Source of the DNA: JAGPUQ01 sp050250395
GTDB lineage: Bacteria; Pseudomonadota; Gammaproteobacteria; Pseudomonadales; Porticoccaceae
Assembly: GCA_050250395.1 (NCBI GenBank)
Contig: JBFWOQ010000015.1
Location: 1-61,058 of the forward strand
DNA: 61,058 nucleotides
Direction of reading: 5' to 3'
The translations under genes and the position numbers were made by a program. Each line of letters opens with the position of its first letter. The first letter of the stretch is position 1. Below are positions 25,143 through 34,254 of this stretch, piece by piece. A model generated the notes under the pieces. It was not told the DNA's origin. It worked only from the letters and a program-made list of their open reading frames with translations, and made no database searches.

Positions 25143-26352
25143 TGGCTACTTTCCTGTGTGTATCTAAGCTGGCGGCGACCGGCGTGATCCTTGGTGGTCG
25201 CGCCAGTGCCGCGGCTCTGGCGATCAGGTTATTGGCGCGCGCGGGCTGCAAGTCTTCCGGAACGCGCTGGCCGTCGCCCACATAGGCGACCGGCAAATCA
25301 CGCTGGACCACCGCGGAAAGCACTTCGCCAAGGCTTGCTGCCTCATCGACCTTGGTGATGACGCAGCCTGCCAGGGGTACCCGGAGGTAGTTCCGCACCA
25401 CTTCTTGCAGGGTGGCCAACTGGACGTTGGCCGCGAGTGCGAGATAGGTTTGTATTTCGCGCGCATCGGGCGCCAGGGCGGCGAGCCGTTCGGTCAGTCC
25501 CAGGTCGCGCTGACTCATGCCGGCGGTGTCGATCAGGACCAGACGCCGGTCGGCGAGGTCGGTCAGCACCGTGGCCAATTCCGCGCCGTCGGCAGCCCAG
25601 TACACCGGCACACCGAGCAGACGCCCGTAAGTCTGCAACTGCTCACAGGCGCCAACCCGGAAATTGTCGGTGGATACCAGCGCCACATGCCGCTTGCCGT
25701 GGCGCAAGGCGTAGCGGGCGGCGAGTTTTGCCACCATGGTGGTTTTGCCCACGCCGGTGGGTCCGACCATGCTGACCACGCCGCCACGACTGAGAATGTC
25801 GTCGTCGGTGGTGCGAATGAGATGCGCCAACACGCCCAGGGCGGAGCGCCAGGCGCGCTCGGGATCGGCGGTCTCGGCAACCCTGCCGACAATGGTTTGC
25901 GCGAGTTGCGTGCTCAGACCCAGCGCGCGCAATCGACCCGCCAGCGCCACCTGGACCGAACATTGCGGGGCCGCGTTGGACCACGCCAGATGCGACAGCT
26001 GGTTTTCCAGCAAACCCCGCAAGGTGCGCATCTCCCGTTGCATGGCCGCCAGGGTCCGGCGGTCGGCACCGGCACCTTCGGCCGGCGGCTCCGATGCCTT
26101 CGGCGTCGCTGTCGTTATCGCTGTCGGCGGTGGCGCCGGCGGTACAACGTTCTCGCCGATGTTCGGGGCGACGGTGTCGAACAGGGATTCCGATGCAGCC
26201 AGGGAATTCTCGTCGTAATCCTCGGCCACGATGATCTCGACACCGCCGTTGACGCTGCGGTTGGCAAGGATCACGGCGTTGGGGCCCTGGTCCTCGCGTA
26301 CCAGCCGCATCGCCTCGCGCGCGTCTGGCCCGAAATATCGCTTGATCTTCAT
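25132..26352 (-). CDS. flhF: Flagellar placement GTPase FlhF (SRP family)
   Basis: FlhF marks the cell pole as the site of flagellar assembly. The 406-residue protein begins with the conserved MKIKRYFGPDAREAMRLVRE. A Pro/Ala/Thr-rich basic-poor linker follows, then the SRP-type NG domain with GPTGVGKTTMVAKLAARYA (G1), STDNFRVGACEQLQTYGRLL, VLIDTAGMSQRD (G3) and TKVDEA (G4). GGTGAGGTGATG precedes the ATG. Together with FleN it points to polar flagellation. Confidence 0.96.
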   Translation of the reverse strand: MKIKRYFGPDAREAMRLVREDQGPNAVILANRSVNGGVEIIVAEDYDENSLAASESLFDTVAPNIGENVVPPAPPPTAITTATPKASEPPAEGAGADRRTLAAMQREMRTLRGLLENQLSHLAWSNAAPQCSVQVALAGRLRALGLSTQLAQTIVGRVAETADPERAWRSALGVLAHLIRTTDDDILSRGGVVSMVGPTGVGKTTMVAKLAARYALRHGKRHVALVSTDNFRVGACEQLQTYGRLLGVPVYWAADGAELATVLTDLADRRLVLIDTAGMSQRDLGLTERLAALAPDAREIQTYLALAANVQLATLQEVVRNYLRVPLAGCVITKVDEAASLGEVLSAVVQRDLPVAYVGDGQRVPEDLQPARANNLIARAAALARPPRITPVAASLDTHRKVANAN

Positions 26353-26426
26353 GTGCGCATCACCTCACCACTCATCGTTTCACCCGGCCCGGCCGCCCGT
26401 TGGCACCGCCGGCAACAAGGCGGCAC

Positions 26427-28532
26427 CTAGGCCGAACCCAGCGCCGGCATGGATTGCCCCACCGTGGAGACCACTTTTATCTGCTTGTTGCGCGGGATCT
26501 CGCCGTAGGACAGGACGTGCAACCCCGGAATGCTTTGGCGCGTCAGGCGCGCGAGCCAGTTGCGAATCAGCGGCGCCACCAGCAACACTGCCGGCTCGCC
26601 GACACCTTCCTGGCGGCGCACTTGCTCCACCAGGGCGGTTTGCAGTTGATCCGCCAGTCCCGGCTCGATCCCGCCTTCTCCGCGCTGTGCCGACTGCACC
26701 GACTGCTGCAACAAGTGTTCCAGTCCGGGGTCCAGGGTGATGACGGGTAGTTCCTGGTCCATCCCGTTGATTTTCTGGACAATAGACCGGCCGAGTGCAG
26801 CTCGAACCACCGCCGTCAGCGCGTCGGGATCCTGACTCTGCGGCGCGGTCTCCGCCAAAGCCTCGGCGATGGTGCGGATGTCGCGGATCGGAATGCGTTC
26901 GGCCAGCAGGTTTTGCAGTACTTTCAGCACCTGACCCAGCGACAGCAGTTTGGGGACCAGGCCGTCCACCAGTTTGGGCGCGGTCTTGGCCAGCAGATCC
27001 AGCAGCTTTTGTACGTCTTCGTGCCCGATCAGTTCGTGGGCGTGGGTCTGGACCACCTGACTCAGGTGCGTGGCGATCACCGTGCCCGCATCGACCACCG
27101 TGTAACCCAGGGACTGGGCGCGCTCGCGCTCGGCCGGCTCGATCCAGACCGCCTCCAGTCCAAACGCGGGATCGCGGACGGCGATCCCGGTTACCGTGCC
27201 AAACACCTTGCCGGGATTGATCGCCAGCTCCCGATCCGTAAACACCTCGGCTTCCGCCACGGGGACTCCCAGGAGCGAGACGCGATAGGTGCCGGGCGCG
27301 AGATCGAGATTGTCGCGGATGTGCACCGGCTGGATCAGCAAGCCAAGTTCCTGCGAGAGCTTTTTGCGGACGCCCTTGATCTTGCCCATCAGCTCGCCGC
27401 CTTGGTTGCGATCCACCAGCGGGATCAGGCGGTAGCCCACTTCCAGCCCGATCAGATCCACCGTGGCGACGTCGTCCCAGGACAGTTCCTGGTCGCGCGG
27501 TTGCACTTCAACCGGAGCCGGCTCGGGTGCGACGGTCTGCGCCGATTTCGTCTGGCGCTGGATATACCAGGCGCCGCCCCCGCACAGGCCAGCCAGCGCG
27601 AGAAACGCCAGGTTGGGCATGCCGGGAATCAAGCCCATGAAGCCGACGATGCCGGCGGCAATCGCCAGCGCCCGCGGGCTGGTGAACATCTGCGCCATGA
27701 CCTGCTGGCCCATGGTCGTTTCCGCGGAGGAAACTCGCGTCACCACGATCGCGGCAGCCGTGGAAATCAGCAGGGCGGGAATCTGTGCGACCAGGCCATC
27801 GCCGATCGTCAGCAGGGTGTAATTGTGAGCGGCTTGCTCGAACGGCATGTCGTGTTGCAGGGTGCCGATGATCAGACCACCGACGATGTTGATCAACAGG
27901 ATGAGGATGCCCGCGACGGCATCGCCCCGCACGAATTTGCTGGCGCCATCCATGGCGCCATAAAAGTCGGACTCCCGGCGCACCTCGTCGCGGCGGGCGC
28001 GGGCATCGTCCTGACTGATCAAACCCGCGTTGAGATCCGCGTCGATCGCCATCTGTTTGCCGGGCATGGCATCCAGGGTGAAACGCGCGGAAACTTCCGC
28101 CACCCGGGTCGCGCCCTTGGTGACCACGGCGAAATTGATGATCACCAGGATGGCGAAGACCACCAGGCCAACGGCAAAGTCGCCCCCGATCACGAACTCG
28201 CCAAAGGATTCGATCACGCTGCCCGCGGCATTGGTGCCGGTGTGACCGTGCATGAGCACGACGCGGGTGGTCGCCACATTGAGCGCCAGACGTATCAGGG
28301 TGGTCAGCAGCAGTACCGAGGGAAAGCTCGAAAAATCCAGCGGCCGCAGCACATACACCGCGACCATGACAACCACCAGTGCCAATCCGATATTGAACGA
28401 GAACAGCAGGTCGAGAACGAAGGGCGGCAGTGGGACCACCAGCATCGCCAGCATCACCATCAACAGCAGCGGGGCGCCGAGGCCGCGGCGCAGCAGTTGT
28501 TGCAGGGTCTGCATGTCCAGGTTGAATTTCAT
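26427..28532 (-). CDS. flhA: Flagellar export gate protein FlhA
   Basis: FlhA forms the nonameric export-gate ring and docks chaperone-substrate complexes. The 701-residue protein has eight or so N-terminal membrane helices, the family signature around RVAEVSARFTLDAMPGKQMA and DLNAGLI, and a ~340-residue cytoplasmic domain starting after WYIQRQTKSAQ. A sigma54 promoter lies just upstream, in the flhB-flhA gap, so flhA-flhF-fleN-fliA may be transcribed separately from the fliL operon. Confidence 0.97.
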   Translation of the reverse strand: MKFNLDMQTLQQLLRRGLGAPLLLMVMLAMLVVPLPPFVLDLLFSFNIGLALVVVMVAVYVLRPLDFSSFPSVLLLTTLIRLALNVATTRVVLMHGHTGTNAAGSVIESFGEFVIGGDFAVGLVVFAILVIINFAVVTKGATRVAEVSARFTLDAMPGKQMAIDADLNAGLISQDDARARRDEVRRESDFYGAMDGASKFVRGDAVAGILILLINIVGGLIIGTLQHDMPFEQAAHNYTLLTIGDGLVAQIPALLISTAAAIVVTRVSSAETTMGQQVMAQMFTSPRALAIAAGIVGFMGLIPGMPNLAFLALAGLCGGGAWYIQRQTKSAQTVAPEPAPVEVQPRDQELSWDDVATVDLIGLEVGYRLIPLVDRNQGGELMGKIKGVRKKLSQELGLLIQPVHIRDNLDLAPGTYRVSLLGVPVAEAEVFTDRELAINPGKVFGTVTGIAVRDPAFGLEAVWIEPAERERAQSLGYTVVDAGTVIATHLSQVVQTHAHELIGHEDVQKLLDLLAKTAPKLVDGLVPKLLSLGQVLKVLQNLLAERIPIRDIRTIAEALAETAPQSQDPDALTAVVRAALGRSIVQKINGMDQELPVITLDPGLEHLLQQSVQSAQRGEGGIEPGLADQLQTALVEQVRRQEGVGEPAVLLVAPLIRNWLARLTRQSIPGLHVLSYGEIPRNKQIKVVSTVGQSMPALGSA

Positions 28533-28591
28533 GATCGGCCGGCGCGGTTGAAATCGGGTGGATGACGTTTTTTTGACTTCTCACCCAGTAA

Positions 28592-28607
28592 CGCAAACCC
28601 CATGCCA
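28592..28607 (-). promoter_or_regulatory. Sigma54 promoter of flhA
   Basis: On the minus strand TGGCATG-N4-TTTGCG: GG and GC are separated exactly as in the -24/-12 consensus TGGCACG-N4-TTGCW. It lies in the 90-bp flhB-flhA gap, about 60 bp before the flhA ATG. FleQ is the likely activator. Confidence 0.7.
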
Positions 28608-28622
28608 CACACTGCCGAAGGA

Positions 28623-29762
28623 TCAGAGATGGTCCGCGTCGAATTCTTCCGGTACCTCGATATCGGCGGGCGGCGGTGGTGCCGGTGCGCCCGCCCCGAT
28701 GGCCAGCCTGAGCTGATAGACGTAGGCGAGCACCCGCGCCATCGCGAGATAGAGCCCGGCGGGAATCTCCTGACCCAACTCGGTAGTGCGATACAGCGCG
28801 CGCGCCAGGGGTGGCGCCGCGAACAGGGGAATAGCGTGCTCCGCCGCGACCAGCCGAATCTGGGCAGCGATCAGGTCGGTGCCCTTGGCGAGCACTCGGG
28901 GTGCTTTCATTTTGTTTTCGTCGTACTTGAGCGCCACCGCAAAATGCGTCGGGTTGGTCACCACGACATCCGCCCGCGGCACCTCCGCCATCATGCGTCG
29001 CGCCGCCATTTCCCGCTGCAGGCGGCGAATGCGCCCCTTGATCTCCGGGTTGCCCTCGCTGCCCTTGGCCTCTTCGCGGACTTCCTCGCGGGTCATCCGC
29101 AGTTTTTTGCGGTGTTGCCAGATCTGGAAGGGCACATCGACCGCGGCCACCAGCATCAACGCGGCACTGGTTGCCAGCAGCGCGCGCCACGTCCACTTGA
29201 ACGATTGCGCGATGGCGCCTTCCACGCTCAGCTCGCCGATATTCAGCAGTTCCGGAAGCACGCCGCGAAAGTAGCCCCAGCCCACGGCCACCACCAACAC
29301 CATCTTCGCGATCGACTTGGCGAGTTCCACAAGTCCGGTCAAGCCCAGCAGACGCTTGAAGCCCGCCAGGGGATTGATGCGCTGCGGGTCGGGCACCAGA
29401 GACTGGGCACTGACCGCGAGCCCGCCCATCAACAAGGGCGCAATGAAGGCAGCCACCAGCAGGATCGCCAACAGCGGCAGCAGCAGGACGAGTCCCTGAA
29501 GCAACAGGTGGCCGAGTGTCGCTGCCAGGGCGTCGCTGCCGTAAATCTGCGCGCGGTTCAACCGAAGTCCCCCGCTCAGAAGCCGCGTCAGCGCCTCTCC
29601 CATTCCCTGACCTACCGCAAGCAGACCGCCGACGGACACCAACAGCATGACCGCGGTATTCAGCTCCCGGGAACGGGGAACATCGCCACGCTCGCGCGCA
29701 TCCTGCAGCCGTTTACCGCTGGGGGCTTCGGTCTTTTCCTGGCCGTTCTCGTTTTCCGCCAT
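28623..29762 (-). CDS. flhB: Flagellar export switch protein FlhB
   Basis: FlhB sits in the export gate and, after autocleavage, switches substrates from hook/rod to filament type. The 379-residue protein has four membrane helices and a cytoplasmic domain with the self-cleaving NPTH at residues 270-273 (VVVTNPTHFAVALKYDE). It starts 2 bp after fliR. The stand-alone homologue at 15851-16177 matches the region after NPTH. A Pro-rich tail ends the protein. Confidence 0.97.
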   Translation of the reverse strand: MAENENGQEKTEAPSGKRLQDARERGDVPRSRELNTAVMLLVSVGGLLAVGQGMGEALTRLLSGGLRLNRAQIYGSDALAATLGHLLLQGLVLLLPLLAILLVAAFIAPLLMGGLAVSAQSLVPDPQRINPLAGFKRLLGLTGLVELAKSIAKMVLVVAVGWGYFRGVLPELLNIGELSVEGAIAQSFKWTWRALLATSAALMLVAAVDVPFQIWQHRKKLRMTREEVREEAKGSEGNPEIKGRIRRLQREMAARRMMAEVPRADVVVTNPTHFAVALKYDENKMKAPRVLAKGTDLIAAQIRLVAAEHAIPLFAAPPLARALYRTTELGQEIPAGLYLAMARVLAYVYQLRLAIGAGAPAPPPPADIEVPEEFDADHL

Positions 29763-29764
29763 CG

Positions 29765-30541
29765 TCAGTTGCCGATCAACAGGCTGTGTTCGACGAAATC
29801 AAAGCCATCCATCACCAATGTCGCGAAGCGCGGCAACAGACTGGGCAGCGTAACCAGCATCACGACAAAGCCGGCCGCCATGGTCGCGGGAAACAGCACA
29901 CCGAAAATGTTCACCTGCGGCGCGGCGCGCGCCACCACCCCGAACCCGACGTTGATCAGGGTGATGGCCAGCACCGCCGGCAGCGCGATCAGAAGGCCAC
30001 CGGCAAACATGCGGCTCCCCCACAGAACCAACTGGATAATGCTGTCCCGACTCAATCCCAGGACGCCTACGGGGATGGCGTGAAAGCTCTCCGCCAGCAC
30101 CTGAATCAATACCAGGTGCCCGTTCAGCGCCACAAACAGCAATGTGCCCAGCAAGGTGTAGAAGGTGCCCAACACTACCGTCGGCTCGCCGTCGGGGTCG
30201 ATGAACTGCGCGAACCCGAGCCCCATGGTCATGGCGATCGTCTGCGCACCCAGCACCAGGGCGCCGAACACGAGCTGAAAAACAAAGCCAGTGGCAACGC
30301 CCAGCAGCAATTGATGGAACGCGATGACGATCCCTGCTGCGCTCAGTGGCTCGACGGCGGGCACCGCGGGCAACAGCGGATAGAGCACCCAGGTGATGAC
30401 GAGCCCGATCCCGAGGCGCACCCGAATCGGCGTGGTTCCCGCACCAAACATCGGCGCCAGCATCAACATCCCGGAGATGCGCAGCAGCGGCCAGAAGTAG
30501 CCGCCCAGGAATCCGCCGATCTGTGCCGTGGTGAATTCCAC
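29765..30541 (-). CDS. fliR: Flagellar export gate protein FliR
   Basis: FliR is part of the FliPQR export pore. The 258-residue, strongly hydrophobic protein has about six membrane segments (for example GFVFQLVFGALVLGAQTIAM, then MGLGFAQFIDPDGEPTVVLG) with the conserved FAQ-DP motif. It lies 11 bp downstream of fliQ and 2 bp upstream of flhB. Confidence 0.96.
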   Translation of the reverse strand: MEFTTAQIGGFLGGYFWPLLRISGMLMLAPMFGAGTTPIRVRLGIGLVITWVLYPLLPAVPAVEPLSAAGIVIAFHQLLLGVATGFVFQLVFGALVLGAQTIAMTMGLGFAQFIDPDGEPTVVLGTFYTLLGTLLFVALNGHLVLIQVLAESFHAIPVGVLGLSRDSIIQLVLWGSRMFAGGLLIALPAVLAITLINVGFGVVARAAPQVNIFGVLFPATMAAGFVVMLVTLPSLLPRFATLVMDGFDFVEHSLLIGN

Positions 30542-30552
30542 GCCGTCGCACC

Positions 30553-30822
30553 TCAGCCTATCAGGGACGGGATGCGCTCAAACAGCCCAATCGTGTAATT
30601 CGCGATGAGATCGATCATCCAGGTTCCCGCCACCGCGAGCACCAGGGCGAGGACAATGAGTTTCGGGATAAAACTCAGCGTCATCTCGTTGATCTGCGTG
30701 ACCGCCTGGAACAGGCTGATCAGCACGCCCGTTACCAGCACGGAGAGCAGGACCGGTGCCGACAGCAGCGCGGTCATCTTCAGCGCTTCCTGACCAATGG
30801 CGATCACCGAATCAGGCGTCAT
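30553..30822 (-). CDS. fliQ: Flagellar export gate protein FliQ
   Basis: FliQ is a two-helix hairpin subunit of the FliPQR pore. The protein starts MTPDSVIAIGQEALKMTALL and has two hydrophobic helices around QAVTQINEMTLSFIPK. I start at the ATG at 30822 (89 residues) because GTGGAG lies about 9 nt upstream; an upstream GTG at 30837 would add five residues. The 163 bp separating it from fliP are unusually long for this gene pair and are filled by a palindromic repeat element. Confidence 0.95.
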   Translation of the reverse strand: MTPDSVIAIGQEALKMTALLSAPVLLSVLVTGVLISLFQAVTQINEMTLSFIPKLIVLALVLAVAGTWMIDLIANYTIGLFERIPSLIG

Positions 30823-30845
30823 GTCGGTATGCTCCACGCATTGGC

Positions 30846-30989
30846 GGCTGGTTGAATAGCGGCTGCGGCAGCCTTCTGCTTGGTTGCACGGTGCTCGCTC
30901 CCTCGCCTATCTAGTTGATATGTCTCGGTCGCTGCGCGCCGTGCGCCTCGCATCTGGCCCCCTCGCGACGCTTTTCAATAAGCTGCTAG
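30846..30989. repeat. MITE/REP-like palindromic element, copy 1 (between fliP and fliQ)
   Basis: The same length and about 88% identical by eye (17 differences in 143 positions, no gaps) to the copy at 34402-34544. Its right end CTTTTCAATAAGCTGCTAG matches the terminal inverted repeat of copy 2; its left end GGCTGGTTGAATAG is more decayed. The fliP stop codon (TAG, 30986-30988) lies inside the right end. The element encodes no protein that I accept and fills the fliP-fliQ gap almost exactly. Confidence 0.85.
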
Positions 30990-31732
30990 AGATCGAAGCT
31001 CGCCGCGAGCGTGCTGACGACCAGGCTCCAGCCGTCCACCAACACGAACAGCATCAATTTGAACGGCAGCGAGATGAGCATCGGCGAAAGCATCATCATG
31101 CCCATCGACATCAGCACGCTGGCCACTACCAGATCGATGATCACGAACGGAATGAAAATCAGGAATCCGATCTGAAACGCGGTCTTGAGCTCGCTGACGA
31201 TGAACGCCGGCACCAGTACCGAAAACGGAATCTCGTCCGAGCCGGCCAGGTCGGTCTTGCCCGCCAGACCCAGGAACAATGCGAGATCGGATTCCCGCGT
31301 CTGCGCGAGCATGAACTCGCGAAACGGTAACTGGGCGCGTTGCATCGCCGCGTTTCCATCGATCCGTTCCGCGAGATAAGGTTGCAGCGCATCGTTGTTG
31401 GCGCGCTCGAACACCGGCGCCATGATGAACAGGCTGAGAAACAGCGCGATACCGATCAGGATCTGGTTCGATGGCGTTTGCGGCGTGCCGAGCGCCTGAC
31501 GCAGGATCGACAGCACGATCACCACGCGCGTGAAGGACGTCATCATGATCAGCGCCGATGGCAGCAGCGTCAGTGCCGTCATCACCAGCAGGATCTTGAG
31601 CGGCACCGAGTAGCTCTGTCCGCCCGCCGGGTTGGGAACGCTGTCCACCAACGTGATGCCGGGTGCCGCCAGCGCGGCCGCCGAGGGCGCGAGCAGCAGC
31701 ACCAAGCCCAACAACGGCAGCGTCCGCCTCAT
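30986..31732 (-). CDS. fliP: Flagellar export gate protein FliP
   Basis: FliP forms the core pentamer of the export pore. The 248-residue protein has a cleavable signal peptide (MRRTLPLLGLVLLLAPSAAA) and the typical membrane helices and motifs: LPSALIMMTSFTRVVIVLSI, LRQALGTPQTPSNQILIG, FLSLFIMAPVF, and the end LPFKLMLFVLVDGWSLVV. Its start overlaps the fliO stop in ATGA. Its TAG stop is contributed by the inserted repeat element, but the C-terminus is of normal length. Confidence 0.96.
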   Translation of the reverse strand: MRRTLPLLGLVLLLAPSAAALAAPGITLVDSVPNPAGGQSYSVPLKILLVMTALTLLPSALIMMTSFTRVVIVLSILRQALGTPQTPSNQILIGIALFLSLFIMAPVFERANNDALQPYLAERIDGNAAMQRAQLPFREFMLAQTRESDLALFLGLAGKTDLAGSDEIPFSVLVPAFIVSELKTAFQIGFLIFIPFVIIDLVVASVLMSMGMMMLSPMLISLPFKLMLFVLVDGWSLVVSTLAASFDL

Positions 31733-32178
31733 GATTGGCCCCGGTGCAGCGCGCTCTGGAGCCGTTCGGCAAATTCGCGCGCGCTTGCTTTCGTATCCGG
31801 TGGCCCCGCAACCTCGATCGGCTCGGCGAGCACATGCAGGGTCTGCACCCGTCCCGGGGCGACACCCAGCAAAAGCTGTGCGTCGCCGACCTTCACGAGC
31901 ACCAGCCGCTCACGGGTGCCGAGGGACAAGCCGCCGAGAACGCGCAGTGCGCCGGTCGGCAGTGACTTCACGGGCCCAAGGCGGCGCGCCGCCCAGGCGA
32001 GTACAAAAATGAATATCAGGACAGTCGCGAGTCCGAGGATCATTTGTCCCAAGCCCGGTCCCGCGAACAGATCGCTGCTTACCCGGGGTGTTGGCGCCGC
32101 CGGCGTTGTCGCGGCCCAGCCATGGGATACGAAGATCGACGCTACCGCGCTTGCCCACCGCGCAATTGTTTTCACCAT
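31729..32178 (-). CDS. fliO: Flagellar assembly protein FliO
   Basis: FliO is a small membrane protein that helps FliP assemble. The 149-residue protein has a hydrophobic N-terminus, one clear transmembrane helix (GLGQMILGLATVLIFIFVLA) and a cytoplasmic domain with LGTRERLVLVKVGDAQLLLG, the family core. I start at the ATG at 32178 because AGAGG is 5 nt upstream; an upstream in-frame ATG at 32205 adds nine residues. Confidence 0.93.
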   Translation of the reverse strand: MVKTIARWASAVASIFVSHGWAATTPAAPTPRVSSDLFAGPGLGQMILGLATVLIFIFVLAWAARRLGPVKSLPTGALRVLGGLSLGTRERLVLVKVGDAQLLLGVAPGRVQTLHVLAEPIEVAGPPDTKASAREFAERLQSALHRGQS

Positions 32179-32244
32179 GTCGGCCTCTGATGATTTGCGC
32201 TTCAACCGGATTGATGCGCGATCGGGTTTGGAGCGCGTGAGTTT

Positions 32245-32655
32245 CTACTTGAGCTTCTTGACGCGCTCCGCCGGACTGATCACGTCGGTCATGCGAATCC
32301 CGAATTTTTCGTTGACGACCACCACTTCACCGTGGGCGATGAGGGTGCCGTTCACCAGCACATCCATGGGTGCCCCAGCCAGACGGTCCAACTCCACCAC
32401 CGAGCCTTGATTGAGTTGCAGCAGGTTGCGAATCGCGATTCTGGTACGGCCCAGTTCGATGGAAAGTGTTACCGGAATGTCCAGGATGACATCCAGGTTG
32501 ACGTCATCGCCGGTGCGGGTGCCACTGTCCTGGAGATTCGGAAGCGCAGGCGCTGGAGCGTCCTCGCTGGCCTCGGCCTGCTGGGCCAGGGCCGAAGCCC
32601 AGTCGTCCGCGATGGCATCCTGATTCGACGGCAGAGCTTGGGTGTTGTGGTTCAT
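32245..32655 (-). CDS. fliN: Flagellar C-ring protein FliN
   Basis: FliN forms the lower C-ring with FliM, where CheY-P acts, and binds FliH. The 136-residue protein has a variable acidic N-terminus and the SpoA domain (about 53-130: DVILDIPVTLSIELGRTRIA, GSVVELDRLAGAPMDVLVNG, HGEVVVVNEKFGIRMTDV). It follows fliM by 9 bp. Confidence 0.97.
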   Translation of the reverse strand: MNHNTQALPSNQDAIADDWASALAQQAEASEDAPAPALPNLQDSGTRTGDDVNLDVILDIPVTLSIELGRTRIAIRNLLQLNQGSVVELDRLAGAPMDVLVNGTLIAHGEVVVVNEKFGIRMTDVISPAERVKKLK

Positions 32656-32664
32656 GGTGGCACC

Positions 32665-33675
32665 TCACACGGCCAGTTTGCCCAGCGACGGCTGCAGGGC
32701 AGGATTGCGGGGGATCTTGTGCAGAATCTTCACGGCTATCCGGCCTTCGTGAGCGCCCAGTTGCGCGCGAAAGGTGGGGATATCCTCGGCCAGCACGCTG
32801 ACCTGCTCCGGCATTTCGAATGGAATTACGTCACCGGGTTCCAGGGCGAGAATCTGCCGCAGCGATAACTGGAATTCGGCCAAGGTGCTTTTGAGCTCGA
32901 CCTGGGCCTCTTTCATCTCGTCTCGCAGGGATAGCATCCAGCGCTCATCCACATCCGAGCGATCGCTGGCAAGTCCGGTATCCAGCAAATCGCGGATCGG
33001 CTCTATCATCGAATACGGCATGGTTACATGCAGTTCGCCGCCACCGCCGTCGAGCTCGATACGAAATGACGAGACCACCACCACTTCGGTCGGACTGACG
33101 ATGTTGGCGAATTGGGGATTGACTTCGGAGTTCAGGTATTCGAACTCCACCGGCATTGCCGGCTTCCAGGCCTGCTGCAAGTCGCGAAACGCCAGATCGA
33201 GCAGTATCCGGATCACGCGCATCTCCATGGGAGTGAATTCGCGTCCCTCGATCTTGGTGTAAAAGCGCCCGGCGCCGCCAAAAAAGCTGTCCACCACCAA
33301 AAACACCAGCTTTGGATCAACCACCACGAGCGCGGTGCCGCGCAGCGGTCTTATCCGGGTGAGATTCAGGCTGGTCGGCACATACAGGGAATGAATGTAT
33401 TCGGAAAACTTGAGCACCCGCACGCCGTCGATCGAAACGTCGGAGGTGCGGCGCAGCATGTTGAACAGCGAAATTCTGAAATGTCGGGCGAAGCGTTCGT
33501 TGATCATCTCCAGCGTGGGCATGCGTCCGCGCACGATCCGGTCCTGGCTGGTGAGATCGTAACTTCGCGCCTCTCCCGGTGCGGCGGGTGCGGGTTCCGC
33601 CTTGACGCCGCCGCTGTCGATGCCGTGCAGCAGTACGTCGATTTCGTCCTGGGAAAGTATCTCGGTCGCTGCCAT
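32665..33675 (-). CDS. fliM: Flagellar motor switch protein FliM
   Basis: FliM links FliG and FliN in the C-ring and is the docking site for CheY-P. The 336-residue protein has the N-terminal CheY-binding peptide (LSQDEIDVLLHGI, residues 7-19), a CheC-like middle domain (FARHFRISLFNMLRRTSDVS, FFGGAGRFYTKIEGREFTPM) and a C-terminal SpoA domain. It lies between fliL and fliN in the expected order. Confidence 0.97.
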   Translation of the reverse strand: MAATEILSQDEIDVLLHGIDSGGVKAEPAPAAPGEARSYDLTSQDRIVRGRMPTLEMINERFARHFRISLFNMLRRTSDVSIDGVRVLKFSEYIHSLYVPTSLNLTRIRPLRGTALVVVDPKLVFLVVDSFFGGAGRFYTKIEGREFTPMEMRVIRILLDLAFRDLQQAWKPAMPVEFEYLNSEVNPQFANIVSPTEVVVVSSFRIELDGGGGELHVTMPYSMIEPIRDLLDTGLASDRSDVDERWMLSLRDEMKEAQVELKSTLAEFQLSLRQILALEPGDVIPFEMPEQVSVLAEDIPTFRAQLGAHEGRIAVKILHKIPRNPALQPSLGKLAV

Positions 33676-33689
33676 GGGTAGGATTCCTG

Positions 33690-34214
33690 TTACTGCGCCA
33701 CGATGGCGGTGAGGTACAGGGCCTCGACCAGGGGTTCACCGGCGGCGGTGGCGAGCGCCTCGCGCAGTACGTCACGGGCCTGCGTCTGGAGTTTCAGCTT
33801 GCCGTCGCGCGAGCGGATGTCGGCGAAGGTCTGGTTGCTGAACAGCAGCACCAGGTGGTGACGGATGATGGGCATCTGCGCCTTTATCATGTCGAGCTTG
33901 GCCGCGTCGTAGGCCATCACGGAGGCGGTCACCTGCAGGAAATGAATCTCGTCCTCTTCGTTGAGATTCACCACGAAGGGGGGGTCGAGGTCCAGATACA
34001 GGGGCACTTGTCGGGGTGCGGGGCTGGCGGTTTTCTCCGCCGCCGCGGCGGCGTCCGGTGTGTCGGCGCCGCGCTGTAGCAGCAGTGCGGCGGTGACTGC
34101 CGCGCCAATCACCACCAGGGCGACGGCGCCGATGATCAGCAGTTTGCCGGTCTTGCCGCGCGCTGGGGGCGCGCTGGTGGTGGTTTCGCTATCGTCTTCA
34201 TCTAACCTTGGCAT
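33690..34214 (-). CDS. fliL: Flagellar basal-body protein FliL
   Basis: FliL surrounds the stators and supports torque. The 174-residue protein has a short cytoplasmic acidic start, one transmembrane helix (about 24-47, KLLIIGAVALVVIGAAVTAA) and a periplasmic domain with PLYLDLDPPFVVNLNEEDEI and the conserved helix MPIIRHHLVLLFSNQTFADI. GGGAG precedes the ATG. It heads the fliLMNOPQR-flhB run and has a near-perfect sigma54 promoter 40 bp upstream. Confidence 0.95.
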   Translation of the reverse strand: MPRLDEDDSETTTSAPPARGKTGKLLIIGAVALVVIGAAVTAALLLQRGADTPDAAAAAEKTASPAPRQVPLYLDLDPPFVVNLNEEDEIHFLQVTASVMAYDAAKLDMIKAQMPIIRHHLVLLFSNQTFADIRSRDGKLKLQTQARDVLREALATAAGEPLVEALYLTAIVAQ

Positions 34215-34254
34215 GGAGTCTCCCGATCAGGTTTTGCACCTTGTGGTGTGCTTT

